Shown: piece by piece, positions 15,465 through 23,757 of the stretch
Position numbering within the stretch: position 1 is the first letter of the stretch
Layout: the number at the start of each line of letters is the position of its first letter
From: Gammaproteobacteria bacterium
Lineage (GTDB): Bacteria; Pseudomonadota; Gammaproteobacteria; Ga0077536
Assembly (NCBI GenBank): GCA_019747795.1
Contig: JAIEQK010000027.1
Location: 1-46,024 of the forward strand
DNA: 46,024 bases
Direction of reading: 5' to 3'
Translations under genes and position numbers: made by a program
The notes under the pieces: generated by a model
What the model was told of the DNA's origin: nothing
What the model saw: the letters and a program-made list of their open reading frames with translations, nothing else
Databases searched by the model: none

Positions 15465-18288
15465 CGAGGAGCTTCTGCTGCTCGGCGCTGAAGCGCGCAT
15501 AGCGTTCCTGCCAGGCGGACGGATGCGAGACCTTGATCACCTGCACCGCGGTCACCTTGTACTCGGGGCAGTTGGTCGCCCAGTCGGAATGCTCGGTGGT
15601 GATCACGTTCGCGCCCGACTCGGGGAAATGGAAGGTGGTGTAGACCACGCCAGGCTGCACCGCCTCGCTGACCCGCGCGCGCAGCACGGTCTCACCACTG
15701 CGGCTCTTGATGCCACACCAGTCGCCATCCTCGATGCCGCGCGTCTCCGCGTCGTGCGGATGGATTTCCAGGCGATCCTCGGCATGCCACAGCGAGTTCT
15801 GCGTGCGCCGGGTTTGCGCGCCGACGTTGTACTGCGAGAGGATGCGCCCGGTGGTCAGGATCAGCGGGAACTTGTCGTTGGCGCGCTCGTGGCTCGGCAC
15901 GAAGGGCGTCAGCATGAAGCGGCCGAGGCCGCGCGTGAATTCCACCTCGTGCATGGTCGGCGTGCCAGCGGGCGCCTCGTCGTTGCACGGCCACTGGATG
16001 CTCCCGAGCTGGTCGAGCCGGGTATAGCTGACGCCGGTGAAGCTCGGGGTCAGCCGCGCGATCTCGTCCATGATCTGCGACGGGTGGGTGTAGTGCATGG
16101 GGAAGCCGAGCGCGTTGGAGAGTTCCACCGTCACTTCCCAGTCGGCCTTGCCGCCCAAGGGCGGCATCACCCTGCGCACGCGCGAGATGCGCCGCTCGGC
16201 GTTGGTGAAGGTGCCATCCTTCTCCAGGAACGACGAGCCTGGGAAGAAGATGTGCGCGAACTTGGCGGTCTCGTTCAGAAACAGATCCTGCACGATCACG
16301 CACTCCATCGCCTCCAGCGCGGCGGTCACGTGCTGGGTATCGGGATCGGACTGCGCGATGTCTTCGCCCTGCACGTAGAGCGCCTTGAAGCTGCCGTCCA
16401 GCGCCGCCTCGAACATGTTCGGAATGCGCAGGCCCGGCTCGGCGTCGAGCGGCACGCCCCAGGCGGCCTCGAACAGGATGCGCGTGGCGTCGTCGCTGAC
16501 GTGCCGGTAGCCGGGAAACTCGTGCGGGAAGGAGCCCATGTCGCAGGAGCCCTGCACGTTGTTCTGGCCGCGCAGCGGGTTCACGCCCACGCCTTCGCGT
16601 CCCAGGTTGCCGGTCGCCAGCGCGAGGTTGGCGATGCCCATCACCGTGGTCGAGCCCTGGCTGTGCTCGGTGACGCCGAGGCCGTAGTAGATGGCGGCAT
16701 TGCCGCCGGTCGCGTAGAGCCGCGCGCAGGCTCGCACCTCGGCCGCCGGCACGCCGGTGAGCGCTTCGCTCGCTTCCGGCGAGTGCTGGGGCTCGGCGAT
16801 GAACTTCCGCCACTTCTCGAACGCCGGCTGCTCGCAGCGCGCGGCGACGAAGGCGTGATCGATCAGATCCTCGGTGACGATCACGTGCGCGATGGCGTTG
16901 ACCAGCGCGACGTTGGTGCCTGGCTTGAGCTTCAGGTGATGGGTGGCGGCCACGTGCGGCATGCGCACGAGATCGATGCCGCGCGGGTCGATGACGATGA
17001 GCTTGGCGCCCTGGCGCAGTCGCTGGATCATGCGCGAGGCGAACACCGGGTGGCCGTCGGTGGGATTGGCGCCGATCACCACGATCACGTCCGCGTACTT
17101 CACGGAGTCGAAGGCCTGCGTGCCGGCCGATTCGCCGAGCGTCTGCTTGAGACCGTAGCCGGTCGGCGAGTGGCAGACCCGCGCGCAGGTGTCGACGTTG
17201 TTGTTGCCGAAGCCCGCGCGCACCAGTTTCTGCACGAGATAGGTCTCTTCGTTCGTGCAACGCGACGAGGTGATGCCGCCGACCGAATCCTTGCCGTACT
17301 TCGCTTGAATGCGCTTGAGCTCGCTCGCGGCATGGGCGATGGCTTCGTCCCAGGACACTTCCCGCCACGGCTCGTGAATCGAGGCGCGCACCATGGGCGA
17401 GGTGATGCGATCCGGGTGCGTCGCATAGCCGAAGGCGAAGCGCCCCTTCACGCAGGAATGGCCGCGGTTCGCCTGACCGTCCTGGGCCGGCACCATGCGG
17501 ATGACCTCGGAACCCTTCATCTCCGCGCGGAACGAGCAGCCGACGCCGCAGTAGGCGCAGGTGGTGATCACGCTGTGTTCGGGCTGGCCGCGGTTGATGA
17601 TGGCCTTCTCGCTCAGGGTCGCGGTCGGACAGGCCTGCACGCAGGCGCCGCAGGACACGCAGTCGGACTCGAGGAAGCTCTGCTCGACGCCGGCGCTCAC
17701 GTGGGAATCGAAGCCGCGGCCGCCGATGGTGAGCGCGAAGGTGCCCTGCACGTCGGCGCAGGCGCGCACGCAGCGCGAGCAGACGATGCACTTCGAGGCA
17801 TCGAAGGTGAAATAGGGATTGCTCTCGTCCTTCGGCTTGTCGCAATGGTTCTCGCCCGCGTAGCCGTAGCGCACCTCGCGCAGTCCCACCGCGCCCGCCA
17901 TGTCCTGCAGTTCACAGTGGCCGTTGGCCGGGCAGGTCAGGCAGTCGAGCGGATGATCGGAGATGTAGAGTTCCATGACGTTGCGCCGCAGACCGGCCAG
18001 GCGGTCGTTCTGCGTCGTCACTTTCATGCCCGCCGCGACCGGCGTGGTGCAGGAGGCCGGCGTGCCGCGCATGCCTTCGACCTGTACCAGGCACAGGCGA
18101 CAGGAGCCGAAGGGGTCGAGACTATCGGTCGCGCACAGCTTGGGGATCGCGATGCCAGCTTCGGCCGCCGCGCGCATCACCGACGTGCCGGCCGGCACCG
18201 TGACGCTGTGGCCGTCGATGGTCAGCGTGACCCGTTCCGCCGAGGCGGACGCCGGGGTGCCCAGATCGCATTCTTGCTTGGATCGCAT
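15439..18288 (-). CDS. fdsA: NAD-dependent formate dehydrogenase alpha (catalytic) subunit FdsA
   Basis: This 949-residue cytoplasmic enzyme oxidises formate to CO2. The N-terminal ferredoxin domain has [2Fe-2S] ligands C52, C63, C66 and C80. The His-ligated [4Fe-4S] site is H112, C116, C119 and C125, followed by two 4Fe-4S motifs (C167-C177 and C210-C220). The MopB cluster is C244, C247, C251 and C279. The molybdenum ligand is Cys372 in ARVCHSPTG, so it is a cysteine and not a selenocysteine enzyme. The C-terminal molydopterin-binding domain is complete. GGAG lies 8 nt before the ATG. It starts 21 nt downstream of fdsB. Confidence 0.97.
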   Translation of the reverse strand: MRSKQECDLGTPASASAERVTLTIDGHSVTVPAGTSVMRAAAEAGIAIPKLCATDSLDPFGSCRLCLVQVEGMRGTPASCTTPVAAGMKVTTQNDRLAGLRRNVMELYISDHPLDCLTCPANGHCELQDMAGAVGLREVRYGYAGENHCDKPKDESNPYFTFDASKCIVCSRCVRACADVQGTFALTIGGRGFDSHVSAGVEQSFLESDCVSCGACVQACPTATLSEKAIINRGQPEHSVITTCAYCGVGCSFRAEMKGSEVIRMVPAQDGQANRGHSCVKGRFAFGYATHPDRITSPMVRASIHEPWREVSWDEAIAHAASELKRIQAKYGKDSVGGITSSRCTNEETYLVQKLVRAGFGNNNVDTCARVCHSPTGYGLKQTLGESAGTQAFDSVKYADVIVVIGANPTDGHPVFASRMIQRLRQGAKLIVIDPRGIDLVRMPHVAATHHLKLKPGTNVALVNAIAHVIVTEDLIDHAFVAARCEQPAFEKWRKFIAEPQHSPEASEALTGVPAAEVRACARLYATGGNAAIYYGLGVTEHSQGSTTVMGIANLALATGNLGREGVGVNPLRGQNNVQGSCDMGSFPHEFPGYRHVSDDATRILFEAAWGVPLDAEPGLRIPNMFEAALDGSFKALYVQGEDIAQSDPDTQHVTAALEAMECVIVQDLFLNETAKFAHIFFPGSSFLEKDGTFTNAERRISRVRRVMPPLGGKADWEVTVELSNALGFPMHYTHPSQIMDEIARLTPSFTGVSYTRLDQLGSIQWPCNDEAPAGTPTMHEVEFTRGLGRFMLTPFVPSHERANDKFPLILTTGRILSQYNVGAQTRRTQNSLWHAEDRLEIHPHDAETRGIEDGDWCGIKSRSGETVLRARVSEAVQPGVVYTTFHFPESGANVITTEHSDWATNCPEYKVTAVQVIKVSHPSAWQERYARFSAEQQKLLDERETLAR

Positions 18289-18309
18289 GGCTTCGAGCTC
18301 CGTCTACGT

Positions 18310-19863
18310 TCAGGCCGCGTCGCGGCTCGCGCGCAGGAAATCGTCGGGGAAATGTTCGAGGGCGGACAGCACCGGAAAGGGCGCCATGCCGCCCAGCGCG
18401 CACAGCGACGCGCTGATCATGGTGTCGCACAGTTCGCGCAGCGTGGCGAGATTGCGCGCCACGTTTTCTCCGGCAACGATGCGTTCGATGAGTTCCCGGC
18501 CGCGCACCGCGCCGATGCGGCAGGGCGTGCACTTGCCGCAGGACTCGTGCGCGCAGAATTCCATGGCGAATCTCGCCATCGCCGCCATGTCGACCGTGTC
18601 GTCGAACACCACCACGCCGCCGTGGCCGAGCATGGCCTGGCGCGCGGCGAAGGCCTCGTAGTCGAGCGGCGTGTCGAAGTGCGCGAGTGGCAGGTAGGCG
18701 CCGAGCGGCCCGCCGACCTGCGCGGTGCGCACCGGCCGGTCACTGGCCGTGCCGCCGCCGAAGTCGAAGATGAGCTCACCCAAGGTGAGGCCGAAGGCCT
18801 TCTCCACCAGCCCGCCGCGCTTGATGTTGCCGGCGAGTTGGAAGGGTTGGGTGCCGCGGGAGCGGCCCCGCCCGAACTCGGAGTAGTACTGCGCGCCCTT
18901 GTCCAGGATTAGCGGCACCGCGCCGAGCGACAGCACGTTGTTGATCACCGTCGGCAGCCCGAACAGCCCCTTGTGGGCCGGCAGCGGCGGCTTGTAGCGC
19001 ACCTGGCCACGCTTGCCTTCGAGGCTCTCGAGCAGCGAGGTCTCCTCGCCGCAGATGTAGGCGCCGGCCCCGCGCCGCACTTCCAGGTGGAAGCGCCGTC
19101 CGCTGCCGAGGATGTCGTCGCCGAGATAACCGGCGGCGGTCGCGGCGGCAATGGCGGCATTGAGCGCACGCTCTGCGTGCGGGTACTCGCTGCGCAGGTA
19201 GATGTAGCCGCGGGTCGCGCCGACCGCGAGACCGGCGATGGCCATGCCTTCCGCGAGCAGCAGCGGATCGCCCTCCATCAGCATGCGGTCGGCGAAGGTG
19301 CCCGAGTCGCCCTCGTCGGCGTTGCACACGATGTATTTCTGCGTGGCCTCAGTGTCGGCCACGGTCTTCCACTTGATGCCGGTCGGGAAGGCCGCGCCGC
19401 CGCGCCCGCGCAGGCCGCTGTCGGTGACCTCCTTGACGATGGCGGCGGGGTCGAGATCGAGCGCGCGCTTCAGTCCCGCAAACCCGTCGTGAGCCACGAA
19501 GTCCGCGACCGACAGCGGGTCGATCACGCCCACGCGGGCGAAGGTGAGTCGCTCCTGGCTACGGAGATACTCGATGTCCTCGGTCGGACCGAGCGCGCGC
19601 GGGTGCGCGCCGCCCGTGAGCAGGCCCGCGTCGAACAAGGACGCCACGTCGCGTGCCTGCACCGGTCCATAGGCGAGGCGGCGATCGCCGACCTCGACCT
19701 CCACCAGCGGTTCCAGCCAGTACAGCCCGCGCGAACCATTACGGATGAGTTGCACGTCGAGACCGCGACGCGCGGCCTCGGCGCGCACCGCGTCGGCCAC
19801 GCGTTCGGCGCCGACGGCGAGCGCCAGCGCATCGGCGGGCACGAAGACCTTGACCGCGCTCAT
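18310..19863 (-). CDS. fdsB: NAD-dependent formate dehydrogenase beta subunit FdsB (NuoF-like)
   Basis: This is a 517-residue diaphorase subunit that passes electrons from the alpha subunit to NAD+. An N-terminal thioredoxin-like region (about 1-90) precedes the NuoF-like core. GLRGRGGAAFPTGIKW is the NADH-binding glycine-rich motif, NADEGDSGTF and GAYICGEETSLLESLEG line the FMN site, and ESCGKCTPCRIG holds three of the [4Fe-4S] ligands. The ATG overlaps the fdsG stop by four bases, so the two are coupled. Confidence 0.96.
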   Translation of the reverse strand: MSAVKVFVPADALALAVGAERVADAVRAEAARRGLDVQLIRNGSRGLYWLEPLVEVEVGDRRLAYGPVQARDVASLFDAGLLTGGAHPRALGPTEDIEYLRSQERLTFARVGVIDPLSVADFVAHDGFAGLKRALDLDPAAIVKEVTDSGLRGRGGAAFPTGIKWKTVADTEATQKYIVCNADEGDSGTFADRMLMEGDPLLLAEGMAIAGLAVGATRGYIYLRSEYPHAERALNAAIAAATAAGYLGDDILGSGRRFHLEVRRGAGAYICGEETSLLESLEGKRGQVRYKPPLPAHKGLFGLPTVINNVLSLGAVPLILDKGAQYYSEFGRGRSRGTQPFQLAGNIKRGGLVEKAFGLTLGELIFDFGGGTASDRPVRTAQVGGPLGAYLPLAHFDTPLDYEAFAARQAMLGHGGVVVFDDTVDMAAMARFAMEFCAHESCGKCTPCRIGAVRGRELIERIVAGENVARNLATLRELCDTMISASLCALGGMAPFPVLSALEHFPDDFLRASRDAA

Positions 19864-20339
19864 GAGTGTGCCTCGAGTTCGCCGAGCAGTTCATTGAGGC
19901 GCGCCACGTCGAGGCGCGCGTGCAGTTCGCCGTCCAGCATCGCCGCAGGGGCGCAGGCGCAGGCGCCGAAGCAGTAGGCGGGCTCGAGCATGAGATCGCG
20001 CGCGCGGTCGCGATCATCGGCGTCGAGATTCAGCCGGCGCCGTAGCGCGGCCTCCAGCGCCGCGCCGCCCATGGCCTGGCAGGCCTCGGCGCGACACAGT
20101 CGCAGCACATGGCGCGCGCGCGGCTCGGTGTGAAAGTCGTGGTAGAAGCTCACCACGCCGTGAACGTCGGCGCGGGACAGGTTCAGACGTGCCGCGATGA
20201 GATCGATGGACTCGGGGGGCACGTAGCCCAGCGCGTCCTGTATCGCGTGCAGTATCGGCAGCAGGGCACCGGGCGCGTCAGCATGTTCGGCTAGTGCGCG
20301 GGTGATGGCCTGACGCCGTTCCGGTTCGGAAACGGTCAT
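19860..20339 (-). CDS. fdsG: NAD-dependent formate dehydrogenase gamma subunit FdsG (NuoE-like)
   Basis: This is a 159-residue NuoE-like protein that carries a [2Fe-2S] cluster with ligands in CRAEACQ and CFGACACAP. Upstream come the helical HAIQDALGYVPPESI and DVHGVVSFYHDFH stretches typical of the family. The start at 20339 is supported by an AGGAG sequence about 7 nt upstream; a longer open frame upstream has no protein character. It is the first gene of fdsG-fdsB-fdsA-fdhD-fdsD. The 228-nt gap upstream should hold the promoter. No ModE-type box was found there. Confidence 0.94.
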   Translation of the reverse strand: MTVSEPERRQAITRALAEHADAPGALLPILHAIQDALGYVPPESIDLIAARLNLSRADVHGVVSFYHDFHTEPRARHVLRLCRAEACQAMGGAALEAALRRRLNLDADDRDRARDLMLEPAYCFGACACAPAAMLDGELHARLDVARLNELLGELEAHS

Positions 20340-20567
20340 GCAGTTCTCCTGGCCTCGTCGACGCCCGCGCCGTCCGACGAAGTGAGACTCGTGGTCTCGC
20401 TCGATGAAATCGGGGATGACCCGTACGCGATGCGCAGTGCGCGGCGCGCGAGGACTCCCCTTACTTAGCGGCAAGCATAGCACGCGACTCCAGTGGCGAT
20501 GGAGAAATGCGGAATCCCACATGTCCCCTTTTTCTGCATGCCATACGGCCGCGCATGTCGCGCTGCG

Positions 20568-21764
20568 TCACGGCCGTTCGAAGATCGCCGCCAAGCCCTG
20601 GCCGCCGCCGACGCACATGGTCTCCAGGCCATAGCGCCCCTTGCGGCGCGCGAGCTCGTGCAGCAGCGTCGTGAGGATGCGCACGCCGGTCGCGCCTATC
20701 GGATGGCCAAGCGAGATGCCCGATCCATTGACGTTGAGCCGCGACGCGTCGTGCCAGTCCCAGCCCTTCAGCACCGCCAGCACCTGCATGGCGAAGGCCT
20801 CGTTCAGTTCCACCAGGTCGAAGTCGTCGAAGCCCAGGCCCGTGCGCGCTTTCAGCTTGGCCACCGCCGGCACGGGGCCGATGCCCATGCAGCCGGGTTC
20901 GCAGCCCGCCGAGGCCCAGCTGTGGAGGTAGGCCAGCGGTTCGAGGCCGAGTTCGGCGAGCTTGTCCTCCGCCACCACCAGGCAGGCGGCGGCCGCATCG
21001 TTCTGCTGGCTCGCGTTGCCTGCGGTCACGGTGCCGTTCTTCAGCACCGGCTTCAGCTTCGCCAGCGATTCGAGCGTGGTGTCAGGGCGTATGCCCTCGT
21101 CCTTCGCGAAGGTCACGGTCGCGCCCTTGGCGGCCGGCACCTCGAGCGGGATCACCTCGTCAGCGAAGCGGCCATCGGCCCAGGCCGCGGCGGCCTTGCG
21201 ATGGCTTTCCACGGCGAAGGCGTCGGCCTCCTCGCGCGTGATGCCGTACTGCTTGCCGAGATTCTCCGCGGTCTCCGGCATGCCGGAGATGTAGCCGAAG
21301 CGCTCTTCGGGTTGTGAACGCTCGCGGCCGCGCTGCAGTCGGTCGTGCATGGTCACCGAGCCCGCGCGCGATCCCCAGCGCAGGTCGGTGGTGTAGTACT
21401 CGATGTTGCTCATGCTCTCGACGCCGCCGGCAAGGACCACGTCGGCGGCGCCGGTCTGCACGATCATCGCCGCGTCGATCACCGCCTGCAGGCCGGAGCC
21501 ACAGCGCCTGTCGACCGTGTAGCCGGCGATCTCTATCGGCAGGCCCGCGGCGAGCAGCGCGTAGCGCGCGATGCAGGGCGCTTCGCTGGAGGCGTAGGAC
21601 TGCGCGACCACTACTTCATCGATGCGCGCGGGATCGATGCCGCTGCGCTTAACCACCGCCTGGATGACGGCGGCCGCGAGCTTGTCGGCGGTGAGCGGAC
21701 GCAAGCTTCCACCGAATCCACCGACGCCGGTACGGAGCGGGCTGACTATGGCTGCACGACGCAT
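20568..21764 (-). CDS. Thiolase (acetyl-CoA C-acyltransferase)
   Basis: This is a 398-residue thiolase of the degradative or acetoacetyl type. The nucleophile Cys88 is in RRCGSGLQA, the second Cys (about 384) in CVGGGQG, and the active-site His residues are in NEAFA-associated and SLGHPIGATG motifs. It cleaves 3-ketoacyl-CoA to acetyl-CoA and a shortened acyl-CoA. GAGGA precedes the ATG. It lies on the same strand as the fds operon but 228 nt away. It could serve the alicyclic or aromatic catabolic genes nearby; the chain-length preference cannot be read. Confidence 0.93.
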   Translation of the reverse strand: MRRAAIVSPLRTGVGGFGGSLRPLTADKLAAAVIQAVVKRSGIDPARIDEVVVAQSYASSEAPCIARYALLAAGLPIEIAGYTVDRRCGSGLQAVIDAAMIVQTGAADVVLAGGVESMSNIEYYTTDLRWGSRAGSVTMHDRLQRGRERSQPEERFGYISGMPETAENLGKQYGITREEADAFAVESHRKAAAAWADGRFADEVIPLEVPAAKGATVTFAKDEGIRPDTTLESLAKLKPVLKNGTVTAGNASQQNDAAAACLVVAEDKLAELGLEPLAYLHSWASAGCEPGCMGIGPVPAVAKLKARTGLGFDDFDLVELNEAFAMQVLAVLKGWDWHDASRLNVNGSGISLGHPIGATGVRILTTLLHELARRKGRYGLETMCVGGGQGLAAIFERP

Positions 21765-21818
21765 GGGAAGAAGTCCTCTGGCTGATGTTTCGAAGGGCGC
21801 AAACCGTCGCCGCGCGGC

Positions 21819-22178
21819 TCAGGTGCGGAGATCGTCCTCGGCCCGCCACGGTGGGCTGACCACGGCGATGAAGCGCAGGCGCTCGTCGCCCACGTTGTCT
21901 ATCCACTGCTCGGCCTCGGCCGGGATCACCACCGCGTCGCCCGGGCCGAGATCGCGGGTCTCGTCGTCGACGTGCATGCGGCCCCGTCCCGCGAGAATGA
22001 AATAGATCTCGGTCTGGCGCAGGCGATGGCGATAGCTCGACTCGCCCGGCTCGACTTCGGCGATGGCGAAAGAGTAAGGCAGGTCGAGCGGATCGTTGCT
22101 CGGATGCAGCAGCTCGAAAATCCGACAGCCGTCGTTGGCCGTGAGCGCGGGGCAGTCGGCGAGCGATTTGACGAACAT
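21819..22178 (-). CDS. Cupin domain protein
   Basis: This is a 119-residue single-domain cupin. Motif 1 is seen as YRHRLRQTEIYFILAGRGRM and motif 2 as GPGDAVVIPAEAEQWIDNVG. His and Glu residues (RHR, TEIYF, E in AEAEQW) may bind a metal, but the canonical motif-2 His is replaced by Glu-Gln. Such small cupins act as isomerases, dioxygenases or sensor domains, so a precise role cannot be given. It lies between the thiolase and aminotransferase genes on the same strand. Confidence 0.82.
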   Translation of the reverse strand: MFVKSLADCPALTANDGCRIFELLHPSNDPLDLPYSFAIAEVEPGESSYRHRLRQTEIYFILAGRGRMHVDDETRDLGPGDAVVIPAEAEQWIDNVGDERLRFIAVVSPPWRAEDDLRT

Positions 22179-22250
22179 GGTGAGGTCCCGGCGTGGATGC
22201 CGGGCATTCTAACGCCGGGGACGCAGGCGAACCTGCGTCCCCGACGCCAC

Positions 22251-23450
22251 CTAAGCGCAGGCCGGGAGCTCGCGCAGCACTCGATCCAGGCAATCCACCG
22301 CCCGATCGATCTCCTCACGGGTCACGGTCAGGGCCGGCATGAAGCGCAGCAGGTGCGGCCGCGGCGCGTTCAGAAGCAGGCCCGCCTCGCGCGCCCGCGT
22401 CACCACCTCGGGCCCGATGTCGCGCTGGAGATCGAGCGCGAGCAACAACCCGCGGCCGCGCACCTCGCCCAGCCCATGGGTCGCCGCGAGCCGCTCGAGA
22501 CGCGCGCGCAGGTAGACCGACTGCATGCGCACCGCGACCAGGAAGGCCGGCGTATCGATGCGCTCCAGCACCGCCATGCCGACCGCCGCCATCAGCGGAT
22601 TGCCGTTGAAGGTGCCGCCCTGCTCGCCCGGCGCGAAGCAGCTCGCCTCGCGCGTGGCGAGCAGCGCGGCCAGCGGCACGCCGCCGCCCAGCCCCTTGCC
22701 GAGCGTCATCACGTCCGGCTTGACGCCGGCATGCTCGCAGGCGAACAGTCGCCCGGTGCGCCCCATGCCGGTCTGGATCTCGTCGGCGATCAAGAGCAGC
22801 CCGTGCTCGCGGGTCAGCGCGCGCAGCTTGCGCAGGAAGTCGTCCGTGGCCGGCACCACGCCTGCCTCGCCCTGCACCGGCTCGATCATCACCGCCGCGG
22901 TGCGCGGCGAGATCAGCGCCGCGACCGATTTCAGGTCGTTCAGCCGCGCCTTGGGAAAACCCGCCACCTTGGGCTCGAACATGGGTTCGAATTCCGGCTT
23001 GCCGGAGGCCGACATGGTCGCGAGCGTCCGCCCGTGGAACGCTCCCTGGAAGGTGATGATCTCGTGCGCGCCGTCGCGATTGAGCGCGCCCCACTTGCGC
23101 GCGAGCTTGATCGCGCCCTCGTTGGCCTCGGCGCCACTGTTGGCGAAGAACACGTGATCCATGCCCGCCGCGCGGGTCAGCGCGTGGGCATAGAGCACCG
23201 CCGGCAGGCTGTGGAACGCCGGGCTGCAGTTCACGAGGGTGCGGCTCTGGGTCTCCAGGGCGCGCGCGATCTCCTCCGGGCAGTGGCCGAGCGCGTTCAC
23301 CGCCCAGCCCTGCACGAAGTCGAGGTAGGCGCGGTCCTCGTGGTCCCATACCCAGCTGCCGCGGCCGCGCACGAAAGCCAGCGCCGGACGCGTCGCGACC
23401 GGCATGACGGACTGCATGGCGGTGAACATCTCGGTGACTGCTGCTTGCAT
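22251..23450 (-). CDS. argD: Class III aminotransferase, acetylornithine aminotransferase-like
   Basis: This is a 399-residue PLP enzyme. Lys252 in [12 protein letters not shown] binds PLP, Asp223 in [13 protein letters not shown] contacts the pyridine nitrogen, and [15 protein letters not shown] and FHGRT bind the phosphate. The overall pattern fits ArgD/acetylornithine or succinylornithine transaminases; other omega-aminotransferases are possible. The start at 23450 was chosen for its GGAGG. The frame is open 86 codons further up, but that part crosses a hairpin and lacks protein character. An Arg-rich short reading frame and a terminator-like hairpin upstream suggest arginine-responsive attenuation. 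Confidence 0.87.
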   Translation of the reverse strand: MQAAVTEMFTAMQSVMPVATRPALAFVRGRGSWVWDHEDRAYLDFVQGWAVNALGHCPEEIARALETQSRTLVNCSPAFHSLPAVLYAHALTRAAGMDHVFFANSGAEANEGAIKLARKWGALNRDGAHEIITFQGAFHGRTLATMSASGKPEFEPMFEPKVAGFPKARLNDLKSVAALISPRTAAVMIEPVQGEAGVVPATDDFLRKLRALTREHGLLLIADEIQTGMGRTGRLFACEHAGVKPDVMTLGKGLGGGVPLAALLATREASCFAPGEQGGTFNGNPLMAAVGMAVLERIDTPAFLVAVRMQSVYLRARLERLAATHGLGEVRGRGLLLALDLQRDIGPEVVTRAREAGLLLNAPRPHLLRFMPALTVTREEIDRAVDCLDRVLRELPACA

Positions 23451-23497
23451 CTCGACCTCCTCGTGCTCGGCACTCGTAAGTTTTTCGGGCCCCAAAA

Positions 23498-23532
23498 CGA
23501 CGAAGGCCGCAGGGTTGCTGCGGCCTTCGTCG
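23498..23532 (-). terminator. Terminator-like hairpin in the argD leader
   Basis: Two perfect 15-bp arms (23518-23532 and 23498-23512) flank a 5-nt loop. On the minus strand the stem is followed by TTTT, as in an intrinsic terminator. It lies in the 5' leader of the aminotransferase gene, about 47 nt before its ATG and 22 nt after the stop of an Arg-rich short frame. This is the layout of a transcription attenuator. Confidence 0.8.
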
Positions 23533-23554
23533 GTGAAATCAGTGTTGCTGATGG

Positions 23555-23626
23555 TCAACAGACGCGCGCAGCCCTCGCTCGCGGGGCGTGCATACGACGA
23601 CGGACTTTCAGCGTGTTGGCGATCAT
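23555..23626 (-). CDS. Candidate arginine-rich leader peptide of the aminotransferase gene
   Basis: This 23-codon reading frame encodes [15 protein letters not shown] followed by RARAARVC. It has six Arg codons, including three consecutive CGT, plus one Lys. It sits just upstream of the terminator-like hairpin before an argD-like gene. Ribosome stalling at Arg codons would fit attenuation control. GCTGCG in the Arg-rich part (within 23567-23574) can pair with CGCAGC of the terminator's first arm and loop as a possible antiterminator. No Shine-Dalgarno is visible before the ATG, so translation is unproven. Confidence 0.5.
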   Translation of the reverse strand: MIANTLKVRRRMHAPRARAARVC

Positions 23627-23635
23627 GGGGCGCGG

Positions 23636-23665
23636 ATGGTGCCTGCGAAGGGCAGTTGATGTCAA
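23636..23665 (-). promoter_or_regulatory. Candidate promoter of argD leader transcript
   Basis: On the minus strand a perfect -35 TTGACA (23660-23665) is followed after 18 nt by CACCAT (23636-23641), a weak -10. Transcription would start only a few bases before the leader ATG, implying a leaderless or very short 5' end. Confidence 0.4.
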
Positions 23666-23679
23666 CGATCGATTGCCCT

Positions 23680-23757
23680 GTAGGTCGGACTTCAGTCCGA
23701 CATTGCATTCCAGGGTCCCAAGCCCCGGCACGAATGTCGGACTGAAGTCCGACCTAC
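23680..23757. repeat. REP-like element 2: perfect 24-bp inverted pair
   Basis: Arms at 23680-23703 and 23734-23757 are exact reverse complements with a 30-nt spacer. Each arm starts GTAGGTCGGACT and has an internal palindrome. The sequence differs from element 1 but keeps the GTAGG..CCTAC design and arm length. It overlaps the end of the amidohydrolase gene, supplying its TAG stop, and sits just before the argD leader promoter. Confidence 0.85.

Noticed and set aside
14980-18912. 1310-codon open frame on the plus strand across fdsA and fdsB
   Set aside because: It lies antisense to clear formate dehydrogenase genes; long antisense frames are a by-product of high GC content at third positions. 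The translation is rich in Arg, His and Ala and has no domain.
20340-20567. Possible ModE-type box in front of the fds operon
   Set aside because: The region was read on both strands for CGTTATxTA-type half-sites and none was found, so molybdate control by ModE is not supported there.
20545-20577. Inverted repeat ACGGCCG..CGGCCGT around the thiolase stop as a terminator
   Set aside because: The 7-bp stem has a long loop containing the stop codon and is followed by an A-rich, not T-rich, stretch on the minus strand.
23451-23708. 86-codon N-terminal extension of the ArgD-like aminotransferase
   Set aside because: It crosses the terminator-like hairpin and has no homology pattern. The ATG at 23450 with GGAGG matches normal ArgD length.
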